Shown here: positions 17,632-27,555 of the stretch, piece after piece
Layout: each line of letters starts with the position of its first letter
How positions within the stretch are numbered: the stretch's first letter is position 1
Assembly: GCA_013115135.1 (NCBI GenBank)
Contig: JABANP010000359.1
Coordinates: 1 to 54,672 of the forward strand
Length of the DNA stretch: 54,672 bases
Source of the DNA: Perkinsus olseni
Lineage: Eukaryota > Perkinsozoa > Perkinsida > Perkinsidae
Reading direction: 5' to 3'
Program-made: the position numbers and the translations under genes
The notes under the pieces: model-generated
The model's input: the letters and a program-made list of their open reading frames with translations, nothing else
Database searches by the model: none
What the model was told of the DNA's origin: nothing

Positions 17632-20600
17632 CGGATTCCCGACTTACTGTTGGTCAAGATCGCGCCAAAGCACAGGCCATTATCAAGAAGCGACTCCACG
17701 AATTCCACTTCCCTCAAGCGCAGACCGTCATTCGCGAGGATGTGTGCGTGCCCAAGGTCACCACGTATCCCTTACGTAACAGCTTCGAGAGTCAAGCTGC
17801 TGCTCTGTTGGTGGAGGATATGGTGGAGAGAGGGGTCCTTCAGCCGGTGAATCCACACGAGTATGGGGATTATCACCGCACCTTTTGGAACCCGATGTTC
17901 CTCGTTCCCAAGAAGGGCAATACTGGTGTGACGCGCACCTTGTCTAGGGAAGAGGCTCGGAAACTGTTCCGGGTGGTCGTCGACGTGCGTGCAGCCAACC
18001 GGGCAACGCCTTCTACCGAAGGCGCGTGGGGATCCCATATGCCGCCAGTGGAGACAGTGCTTGGCAATATCCCCTGGTCGGGTGACGGGAAGGTGGCCCA
18101 TGAGTCCTGCGGCAAGAAATACTTCGCAACCGCCGATGTTGAGGCCGCCTACTGGAATATGTCATATCATCCCTCCTGTCAAAGGCTCTTCGGGACCGTC
18201 ATAGAGCTGAGGGATGCCCAGGGTCGTCGGGAGACTCGGTACTTCCTACACCGTCAGTTGGTCATGGGATGGTGCAACTCCGCCCAATGGTGGACCTATG
18301 GGCTTGGATGCGTCCTGAAATGTGCCTTTCCTGAAGAGGACATCTACCGGCATATATCCTATTATATGGATGATATCCTGGTGTTCCACGAGACGGAAGA
18401 AAGATGCTCCTGGATCATGGACATGGTTGCCTATGCCTTGTCCTGTGTTGGATGCACTCTGCCTGAACACAAACGTTGTGGACCAGCGGAGTCGGTCGAG
18501 TTCCTCTCCATTCGGTTGTCTAGTCGAGGCTGGTGCCCCAATCAACGGACAGTTGAAGACGTTCTACGTTTGCTGAGGGAACCACCGACGACCGTGGGAG
18601 GCCTGCGTTCCAAGGTCGGTACGCTCAGTTACGCTCGGGCTCTCTTCGCCTCGACGAAGGCCGTGTCGTGTATATCGGCCGTGTTGAGTCCATTCACGGA
18701 CCTTCAGGGGAAGCATGCCAAGTCCAAACGCTCCACTAAGCTCAACCTATCCGAGGAGTTGCAAGGTCAATGGCGTCATCTGATATCCTATTGCAATGAG
18801 AACATCACCTCATGGCATGCCCCTAAGGAACTCCTAGGTCACAGCTTGATGTGGGTGTTGTGCGCCGACACCAGCGAGGTGGCCACGTGTGCCTCGTTAT
18901 GGCGTGCTCCCCGACGAGTGCTGGATACTGTCAAACGTGATGGGGACGAGGCGCTGAAGTCGGTCGCTTGTATGGTTTGGTCGTACTCACATAAGCTGTC
19001 GGCCTCGGAACGTAACTGGGCGAACTGGGACCGCGAACTTTATGGTATTTTTCGTGGGCTGTACCTGGTCAAGAACCTAGTCATAGGGTCCTACGGCGAA
19101 GTTGCGCCCTCTCCTCATTTGCTGGTCCTAACGGATAACACCGCGGCGCTTAGTCGTGTAGCTAACCGCCCTCTTCCGGTGGAAGCTCCGACCGTGCAGA
19201 AAGCTCGTTGGTTGAATTGGTATACTTTGACCTCGGACTACGAAGGCCTACCCATCGTTTACGCACACGGTCCGGGATCGACGAACTTCTGGTGCGACTT
19301 GTTCTCACGCCTGGTCGATGGTAGAGTCTGGCCCGACTCGGGAGCTAGCTATGCGCTCGCGACCCATTGTTCAGGGGACGATCTAGATTCCACCAGAGAC
19401 TGGGAATGTCATTCCTGGCCCCTTATCCCTACCCGGGTGGGTAACTTCGTCTTGGTATCCCTGGAGGAAGAGGAGAATCCGTTCCGGAGTCTCGACGAAG
19501 AACTACCTTTCTGGTGTATTGAGATAACAGCTCTATATGAACAAGATGTTGACACGTCCCTGGAAGGCCGACCATTACAACAGGTTTACGACCAACTCAA
19601 ATCCGGAGCTCTTTCCGATCCTCTGTATGAGGTGGACGACCTCGGGTTGTTGTGGCGGCTTTCGCCCGATGAGAAGCGTTTGGTCGTACCCAAAGGGCTC
19701 TTGTCCCGACCATTGGTTGAGCACGTCAACGCTGCCGTGGAGCCTCACCTGCGCAAGGAACTTATGGCCATGGCCCACGGCTGTGGAGGTCACCATGGTA
19801 TCCGGAGGACGACGGCCGCCCTGCGGGAATATGTATGGTGGCCGGGGATGAACCGTGACATCCAAGACTACGTCCGTTCGTGCATCGTGTGTTGGTCACA
19901 ACGACTCGCTCCATCGCTTGATCAGCCTCCTAACCCTCGGCAGCCGTCGGGGTCGGTGTCGCGTTTCGAGGCCGTAGCCCTAGATTTTGGTCATCCCCCT
20001 CCCCACGTCCGCTCTGCCACTCAGCCGGATGCCAAGGCCTTCCTTGTCTGCGTGGACGTGGTTTCTAACTTCATGGTCGCCGTTGCCACGCCGGGAGAGC
20101 GTGCTGTGGATGTGAGCCAGGCCCTGCTAGGGGCCTGGCTGCCCTACTTTGGCCTATTTTCCCACCTGTTGTCCGACAGAGGCCCCGCCTTCAGTTCTCA
20201 ACTGGCGAGGACATTGGGTAAGGCCTTGGGGTGGGTCCAACACTTCTCCTGTGTGTATAATCCAAGAGGGAATGGGCTAGCCGAAAAATGTGTGGGCCTC
20301 CTGAAGGAACACATGGCTCGACATGAGACTCTGCCCTGGGATATCTCTCTCAAGCTGGGCTGCTTCTTACACAATGACCATGCACCTCTTCCGGGCTCGC
20401 CGGCTCCCGCTATGATTGCTCTCGGTATGAAATCTCCTCGACTGCCATTGGCTCTCACCTTCGAGCGTATCTCCCAAGAGGCTCTTGAGGACGAGGTGTA
20501 TCCCGAGCTTATCGAGGAGGTCGCCGAGTGGCATCGTAAGGAGCTCCGGGAGGGTAAATGGGAGCGCGCGACGCGTTCCCGCTTCGTATCGACGTCTCCG

Positions 20601-21233
20601 GCGGATGGAGATAAGGTGGTATGTCTAACGCCAGGCACCTTGGTGACCTGGAGGCCAAAGCTGGAAATCGCTCCAGCGGAGGCAGTGGTCCTGCCTGGGG
20701 TTCGTAAAGAAAGAGACGCCTCTGGTCTCTACAAGTACCTGACACCTGAACCGGGTACTGTGAGGATTCGCCTCGAGGATGATGGACAGGTCCGGGAGGT
20801 TCCGTACCGTCAGCTATCGTTGAGGCACACCGGGATCGACGCCGACCGTATCCTACAAGGAGGTTGGGTCGGAATCGGTAATATTCACAAAAACCAGTAT
20901 TCTGTCGCTAAATTCGACAACGTGTACGCCCTGGTCAAGATTCTTTCGGATCCGGGTACAGATGAGGTAATCCGTACCTGGGTGTGTGAGCAACAAGGAG
21001 GCGGAGTTGTCTACCCCCTGGTTAAGCGACAGCGAGATGATACTTCGCCTGAGTTCCGCTACCTGAAACATGGTACCGGTATTCCTAAGGGTTTTGTCCG
21101 TTACACCAAGGACTTAGATGTAAGCGCCTTTGTATCGGATTCCTTCGAGTTGACTCCGGGAGGAAGGATTCCGGCCTCCGCTCGAAAGAAGATGGAAGCT
21201 CTTAGTATCACCTCCCTGTCGGGCGGCAGCTGA
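17632..21233 (+). CDS. Pol (RT-RNase H-integrase) of family B element
   Basis: The frame is open from 17499, but the first 44 or so codons are antisense gag, so authentic Pol starts at about 17632 (DSRLTVGQ). RT shows HRTFWNPMFLVPKKG, then ATADVEAAYWNM and the active site YYMDDILVFH near 18360. RNase H includes LCADTSEVA and LTDNTAAL. The integrase has an HHCC domain (CGGHHGIRRT...CIVC, 19780-19890) and a DDE core: LDFGHP near 19980, LSDRGPAF near 20172 and GLAEKCVG near 20275. A C-terminal extension with a GPY/F-like stretch follows. The stop TGA is the first three bases of the 3' LTR. All catalytic residues are present, but no in-frame Gag or protease precedes it and no obvious start codon remains, so expression from this copy is doubtful. 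Confidence 0.9.
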
Positions 21234-21531
21234 GGTGGTAGTCAACACGCATACTCAAAGGGGAGTCTATCGATTATGAAGACAAGCGCAGTCCTATCGA
21301 TAAGCTTACGTATTTCAATCGATTTGCTGAAAGCTGAGAGATCATTACTCCGCGAATCACCAGATGTATGAGGGTTTTCCGATGACGCTCCCCATCCTTA
21401 CCTTTTCCTCCTTAGTTGTCTCGTCTCTCACTTGTGTTTGAGAAGCGATCCTTATTCTCCCTTACATCAGCTCATCGCTTATCTTCTCTAACCAAGTCCC
21501 GACCTTGAGTTCTATCACGGTGGCTACAACA
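21231..21531 (+). repeat. 3' LTR of family B element
   Basis: Identical to 12885-13185 by eye. The Pol stop codon is formed by its first three bases. Confidence 0.95.
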
Positions 21532-21536
21532 ATCCG
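21532..21536. repeat. Target site duplication (right), ATCCG
   Basis: Matches 12880-12884 exactly. Confidence 0.92.
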
Positions 21537-24439
21537 TTTGGATTTGTGAGGAGAATCAGAGTATTAGAATTCGAAAATGCGCACCTATTCCAGGCACCTT
21601 GTGAAAAAACGGCGCTCAAAAAAAGAACGCCTAACGACGCTCGCCGAAAATGCCGAGAAAACCAATCCAACCCCACTTACTCCACGGCATGGAAGCGAAC
21701 AAGGCTGAAAGTTTTCGTGCATGGGAATCCGGATCTACCACTGAGATTAACTCAGTTCGAGTGGTACTGAACACGCAAAGCCGCCCGGAGAGGGTAATTC
21801 CTATAACTTTTTCTCCCAAAAAGTTGATAACTTCAAGGGGTCGTTTTTCGCGATAAAAATGTTTTTTTCGCGAAATGGTCTTCACGGCCATGTGTATTAC
21901 GCGAAGTGATTTGACTTTATTTCACGTCGCGATTTTCGCCTTTTACAGTCAGCGGAAAACGCCACTTCACGTATCACGGGTGAAACTCCGAAGAACCTTT
22001 TCTGAAACTCAGAAGCGATCCTGGAACAGCATCTCACGCGAGAAAAAGTCGTTGCTGAACCGGAACCGACGTGGGACTATAAACCGCCCATTTGACGTGT
22101 AAAAATTTATCCTAAAGATCATCGGCGACGGTGGACTTGAAAGTTTCATCTCATCGTCGTAGGGGACTCCCCTAAGGGGCGGCCTTCATGCCTAAGAGAT
22201 CTCGAGCGACGGCGTAAAATTAAGCGACATGATATCTGTTGTCGATTTCACTGAGTGGCAGAACGTTGCCTCTTGCGAAGGGTTGATGCAGGCGTTTCAC
22301 GATCTGTATATAGTCAGTAATGACGACTAATGACAGGTCGTTGACTTTATTGTGATGATACTCAAAAGCTATTTACAAAGACACTATTGAGCTATTCAGG
22401 AAGGTTGGCTACTGCTCAATAAGCCACAGCCGCGCAAAGAGGTTACCGGACATTACTAGATTTTTGCCACTCGTCAATTATGGACCGAGAAAGATTAGCG
22501 ACGAGGCGACATGTTTTTGCCTAGCATCAAGGTTGCCATTACTTGAGACTCTTAAGTCGGACAGCGTGAAGGCACTCGTTACGTCAGAGGTGACAGCGGG
22601 GATCATCCGGCAAAGAACGAAAGGATTGCGACGAATCGATACACGAAATAATCTGTCTCCAACACTCTGCTCAGTTTCATAGTCCCGAAGGCCAATAAAC
22701 TAGCGGGACATCGTTGTGCAGCCTACACTACTTATCATGAATTTCCAGTCTGTAGGACTCAGCGACATACACTGGATCAATCTCCGCGGTGAATAACCAC
22801 CAGCGAGGAACTGTACCGCTAACAGATCATCGTCGATGGGACTCCCATCATGGGAGTAGTCGATGAGTCATGGTTCGGGATGTATGCACTATAACTCGGT
22901 ACAGTGTGGATGATTGAGACGGGGCTCACAGAGTTACGGAACTGGACTCATGCGGAATTGGGCGAAGAGGATGTCCAATAGCGTGACGAGGAATGCAGGG
23001 GACTAAGATACGAATGGACACACAAGAAGCAAAGGCGCACAAACTTTGTGCCACAAAGAGATTAGTTGAGGTAGCAAACTTAGGAGTAAAGATAAGCTAG
23101 CGTAATATAGGGAGGCGTTGGTGGGTGTGCAAAGAAGTGTTTTTAGCTCTTTCCCATCCCTCCCATTCCCTTGACGTTGGGGGACCCGGAGTGGCTCGGG
23201 GTTTTGGAGTCATCTCCTTTCCCCTAGCTACTCCCGGGTCTGCATTCGCGAGTCTGGTCTCGAGGAGGTGTCCCCTCTCGCGGGTTCTGGTTTCGCGTAT
23301 GCCTCTCCCAACCTCAGCGTCTATGGGTTTCCCGCCAGGGAAATTGCCCGGGAATTTGACTGTTGATTTAACAGCAATGCGCAGTGAGTGTTTTTTGGCA
23401 TTTCTGGAGAGATAGAATAACATCCTTCCGCGATGGGCCACCTTGGTCGTTAATCATGTTCCTAACAATATCGGTTTTTTCGTAGTGGCTATTCTGAGAC
23501 ACGACTATGACATTGCAGGCTGCACATCTAGCCACCGTGCTCGAGAAACGGTGTAGACTTCGAGTCCGTCAGTTTCCGTTGATCATGGGGACGCGCGAGT
23601 AGAACGCGCACGAAAAATACTTCCTGCCCGATTTTAATGTTCCGCTCGCTTTAACGCAGCAGGAATTAAGACGTTAAACTTCCTAAGCAACAGGAGAGTG
23701 GTTCACTAACCGCTTAGCATCAGGAACTAGTCCACGTCAGGTTACACACATGTTGTCGAAATTATTAGGGTAAAGTAGAGCGCAAGATCAGTGTGTCTTG
23801 GAATATAAGACTAACATTGCTCGTATTAGTATTACCCTGATACTATATACGCGTATAGGTGCCTATACTTTGTACTACGTCATACTATTACGTACACGTA
23901 CGAAGCCACTAGCTATCTGGCCATGGCATAGCGTAGACAGGAATCATCGTGTTGTGTCACTCAGCTTACAATGCGTTGAGTCAGGGGGTCCCAAGCTATG
24001 AGGACTCCCTAGATGGCGCGCTTTACTTAACTTCAGTGCGCTCCAGTGGTTACCTGCTGTGGTGCTCAATTTTGGCTAGATGCCTTCCAATAGGGAGGTG
24101 AAACATGGAGAATAGCTCTCTGAAAAAAGCCACTCTCCTCGAAGATATATCTCAGTTTATTGGATCCGAAGCAAGACAAATCCTTCCCTAGATATTGAGC
24201 CGTGAGTGCTAAGAATTTGCGGAAGTATTCTCCTACGATCCTTCGAGTTCTTACTAACTACGGAGACCTACGCCTAGAAACTCGGAGGTTACATCGTCCG
24301 AGACATAAGAACAAGCTTCCATGAGTTGCTGTATCGCATTCGTTGACAGTGCACAAGTCGAAAAAGCGAATATGCTAAGGAGTTGTGGAGGGCTGTAGAT
24401 CATAGTGACAGTTACCACCTTGCCAAACCTAGTATAGGG
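21537..24439. other. Non-coding stretch with a few one-nt-spacer palindromes
   Basis: I see no convincing gene. Open frames are short, overlap on both strands and lack family features. Chained palindromes occur at 22160-22179 and 22835-22857. The stretch 21840-21890 is rich in TTTTTTCGCGA words. Confidence 0.5.
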
Positions 24440-25330
24440 ATGGCTATCATCCGCTGCGATGCATTGCTCCTGCTCTCCATCCTACCTTCACTTAAAGCCG
24501 TGCGTAGTAGTGGAAAATCCTCTTCCATGGAGCCTTCAAAAGATCCCAAAGCGCAACATGTAGGTGGCCTGTTCAAGTGTGACGAGAGCTCGCTTATCTG
24601 ATTGTCGTTGCAGGTGAGAGAGACTGTGGACTTTGGGAACCTGGTGCCTTTAGACAGGGAAAGCAGTCCCTCCGCGGAGTCTGGCTTTGAGATCACACAC
24701 GTTGAAGATGAAGAAGAGGGCAGCCTCTGTAAACTTCGCTGGAAGTTCTCTGATTTCTCCCTGTTCCCAAGGGGTGGTGACGAAAGACTCAGTCTCTGGA
24801 TCCATCTAGACACCAAACAGAAGGCTTTCACTTATATCAAGGCTAACTCGCAGTTTGGGACTTATCTACGCGACTTGACCATTAAGTAAGGCGCCTCAAG
24901 TATTCAGTTCGCTACTGTTGCTGCTAGTTTTCATCCCATCTTTTGCATTCTTACTTTCAGGGACAACAAAGATGAGTTAATGGTGAGCGCTTCAGAACAT
25001 GGTCGTGGGGTGAGTGGGTTGGTGGATCCTGAGGTCAAAGTGGGGAGGAAAAAGAGACGCCAAGCTGAGAAAACACTTTCAGAAGGAGGCCCTTTCTCCC
25101 CTTTTGCTCATCTGAAGGGACACGCGCTGGATCGTCTCATCGAGGATATCGATTGGGAAGCAGACGGGGCCGAGGACACGTGCAAGAGGATATACTACTT
25201 TCTAGCCTTCAACGCTCCTGAGGGTTACACGAACAAAAACTTGGTTTGGTTGTACGACTTCGTCAATAAGAATGCTCTCAAGATCGAGAATAAAATTAAG
25301 GGCTTGCAGAAGGAATTGAGTCGTGATTGA
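24440..25330 (+). CDS. Three-exon gene for a putative secreted 253-aa protein
   Basis: No known family is recognised. Exon 1 (24440-24559) starts MAIIRCDALLLLSILPSLKA, a good signal peptide. Intron 1 (24560-24613, 54 bp, GTAGGT...TTGCAG) is phase 0. Exon 2 (24614-24885) contains VRETVDFGNLVPLD and KLRWKFSDFSLFPRGG. Intron 2 (24886-24960, 75 bp, GTAAGG...TTTCAG) is phase 2. Exon 3 (24961-25330) begins DNKDELM, contains a basic patch GRKKRRQ and ends in a charged helix KIENKIKGLQKELSRD. Joining the exons keeps one frame and removes both internal stops, which supports the model. The exon 1 start is the ATG just before the hydrophobic run. The basic patch could be a processing site or could argue for nuclear function, so secretion is inferred from the N-terminus only. 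Confidence 0.68.
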
Positions 25331-26570
25331 GGATTTGTGGTTTCTCGACCAACACTGGAAGAAGATAGGTGATTATCTTATTTTATCAATATCTTGACGC
25401 ATGTTTATATCGTGTGAAAGGTGTCTACAATCGTAAACGACAGTTATGAGTTAGTAGTAGATTGATAATGGCTACCCTACCATCTAGATATCAGTGCAAA
25501 CAGTCAAATGCTCTGAGTTGCAGTCAGAGGCGGATTGAAGATGTTGTGGTATGTCGAGGAGAGAGAATGAAAGTAATTCTCTAATTTTGTCAATATGTTG
25601 ATGTATGCTCATATCGTGTGAAAGGTGTCTATAATAGTAAACAGCAGTAATGCGTTACTTGTGAATTAACAATGGCCAACCAAAGTCATGCACCCCGGGG
25701 AGTCCACCCGGTGGACTCTACTCTCCATTACCAATAAGAAACCGGTGGACTCCACCGGTTTGTAGCCTACAAATTGTAGGTGACAGGTGAGCCCTACTCT
25801 TGCCTGGTATGGAGAGATTGCTCCCGAGCATCTCGAATGCCCTATCTGCAACGTTTGGTGAAGTTCGCCTTTTCTCCAAGGTAAGTGACTTTTTTAGAAT
25901 CATTCTCGCTGAGTTCAACTGAGAATTTCTCAGTTGAACGGAGAAATCATTCCCGCCCGTTTGTCCGGCGCCCTTCCGGCTCGTAAGCAACTGCTTGGCG
26001 GCCGAGCATACTGCTTTCGCCTTAATTGTTGACATTGTCAGTGTGACAATGATAAATTATCGATCAGCTCCTTTTTCTAGGCGGTTAAAGCAGAAAATCA
26101 ATCCCCGGCACCATCTCACCTAGTTTTGCCATGAGCCTTGGAAATCGGTTACAGTGTAACCGTTACACAGTGTAGCCTACGCTGCCATCTCCCTCACATT
26201 TTGATACCTACCCCCAGTGGGGGTCCCCCACGACGGGGTTGTCGAAATGCCCCTTTATCGGAGGAGCTCTGATTAACAGTGTTGGTCTTGCGGCAAGACC
26301 AACACTGTTAATCGGGCAAGACTCTTGCCCGCAGAATGTGCTCAAACTTAACACAACAGTTTATTCTAAAGCGAAGTCTTGGACGGGGAATATCGAAAAA
26401 CTATAAGTCCCTACTTGGGATAGCGTCACGATATTGAATTAGATATCGTCGCTTTTAAAAAGGCCCAACCGTATACCATCCGATATGATGATACTAAAAA
26501 AGCAACCTTCACAAGAGCGGACCAGATTTCCATCTCTGCTGGAGACCTTGGACGCTCATCGGAAAAGTTA
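25331..26570. other. Intergenic region dense in perfect palindromes
   Basis: No gene is seen. Two near-repeats of GTGTGAAAGGTGTCTA lie at about 25412 and 25617, each after TTGA-rich sequence, so the gene's 3' flank is duplicated once. From 25700 to 26331 there are at least nine palindromes with a one-base centre, several touching each other. Confidence 0.6.
26271..26313. repeat. Perfect palindrome, 21 + 1 + 21
   Basis: The arm GATTAACAGTGTTGGTCTTG plus C (26271-26291) is followed by a single G (26292) and its exact reverse complement (26293-26313). A second palindrome (9 + 1 + 9, centre 26322) starts at 26313. Confidence 0.95.
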
Positions 26571-27026
26571 TTATTTTAAACGATTCACAACTATGTGGGC
26601 TCCGTCGTCAAAGTTGGTAATCATGAACTCGTCGAAGAAATACATATCTGTAAAGGCTCCCTCCGGCAGAGTGACATCGCAGCGTTTATTCACTTCTTTT
26701 ATAGCGAGCTTCAACTCCTTCATACCATCATTGGTTATGTAATAATAGCGGGAGCAGCCCTTCCCTCCATCCAGACGCAGAGTGATATGGAATGTCAAGT
26801 AGTGTTTGTGTGGCACATCGCACCTTATTTCGGCCACGACGACGCTAGAAGCTTGATCGTGATCAAAAGTGACTCGGTATCCCTCATCGAAGTCGTGCCC
26901 GTACTTAAAGCCTAGAACAGCTGGTGCCAGAGTAGTACTCGGGGGTACTCGGCGAGTAGAGGGCTTCTGGGGGTTTCTGGCAGAAACCAGTAGAGCCACG
27001 AGCATCGACGTTAGGAAGGTTGGCAT
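26571..27026 (-). CDS. Secreted 3-cysteine family protein, copy 0
   Basis: A 151-aa member of a local gene family. It is predicted to be secreted: MPTFLTSMLVALLVSA is a signal peptide, followed by a Ser/Thr/Pro linker. The core reads HDFDEGYRVTFDHDQ, then RCDVPHKHYL, KGCSRYYYITNDG, KRCDVTLPEGAFTDMYF and FDEFMI. These align with the copies at 31372 and 36019, including all three cysteines. The frame extends upstream to 27254, but the ATG at 27026 corresponds to the start in the paralogues and gives the signal peptide. Its upstream flank (27240-27555) matches, in inverted orientation, the flanks of the other copies. The linker between signal peptide and core is unique to this copy. The function is unknown; an effector or surface role is only a guess. 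Confidence 0.75.
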   Translation of the reverse strand: MPTFLTSMLVALLVSARNPQKPSTRRVPPSTTLAPAVLGFKYGHDFDEGYRVTFDHDQASSVVVAEIRCDVPHKHYLTFHITLRLDGGKGCSRYYYITNDGMKELKLAIKEVNKRCDVTLPEGAFTDMYFFDEFMITNFDDGAHIVVNRLK

Positions 27027-27249
27027 GCTTCGAGAAAAAAAGCTAATCATGAAAATGGGGACGGCTACTAGAGGAAATAGCGTTTTCCAGTCCATCTTGC
27101 GATCCCAGCGACCCCAGCATGTAATGGGTGATACAGAAGGTGCGGTGTCGAATGGTTCCCATCCAAACTTGGGATTCCTAAGCCCAAAAGTTCGAAACTT
27201 CCGAATCGAAAGTGTTCTCACAGGTGGCAGATGTCCTTCACAGCTGATG

Positions 27250-27555
27250 AACATGAGTCCCAGCTTCAGGACGTGTCACGTCACATGAAACGCGTCACGC
27301 GTGTCGGTGACGTAGGGAGACTCCAGGAGAAATTATGCGCCGGCCGGGTGCGTCATCATAGTTGCAGCCTGCAACTTGCCGACCTGACGTAGGAGGATGT
27401 TCATGATACCATAAGAAGCACACCCTAACTTCCACTCTGTTGCGGGGCTTCTGTATGAGACCAGGCGTATCGTACTGCTCTCGATGAGGGAGACAACAAA
27501 GCATCTGTCACACGAGGGACAGTCGCCGAGGGATGTCTCTTAGATGTCCGTGCCC
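27250..27555 (-). repeat. Conserved upstream module of the secreted family (inverted copy)
   Basis: Read on the minus strand this contains GAGACATCCCTCGGCGACTG (about 27510-27535) and, nearer the gene, CACGCGT and GTGACGTGACACGTC words (27250-27312). The same two blocks in the same order precede the genes at 31372 and 36019, and the first block precedes 39907. The module therefore travels with the gene and may hold its promoter. Confidence 0.65.

Larger units (their letters stand above)
12885..21531 (+). mobile_element. Young LTR retrotransposon, family B, with internal inverted duplication
   Basis: An 8647-bp plus-strand element with 301-bp LTRs (12885-13185 and 21231-21531) that I find identical base for base, and a perfect ATCCG target duplication. 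Together these mean a recent insertion. Gag-protease (13209 on) and Pol (17632-21233) are separated by 15619-17631, a reverse-complement copy of the element's own gag/RT junction. No TGG-type primer-binding site follows the left LTR and no purine tract precedes the right LTR, so its priming sites are unusual or degenerate. The integrase resembles Ty3/Gypsy. Confidence 0.93.

Noticed and set aside
23097..23441. Overlapping ORFs of about 100 codons on both strands
   Set aside because: No family features and no splice context. Probably chance in a GC-rich patch.
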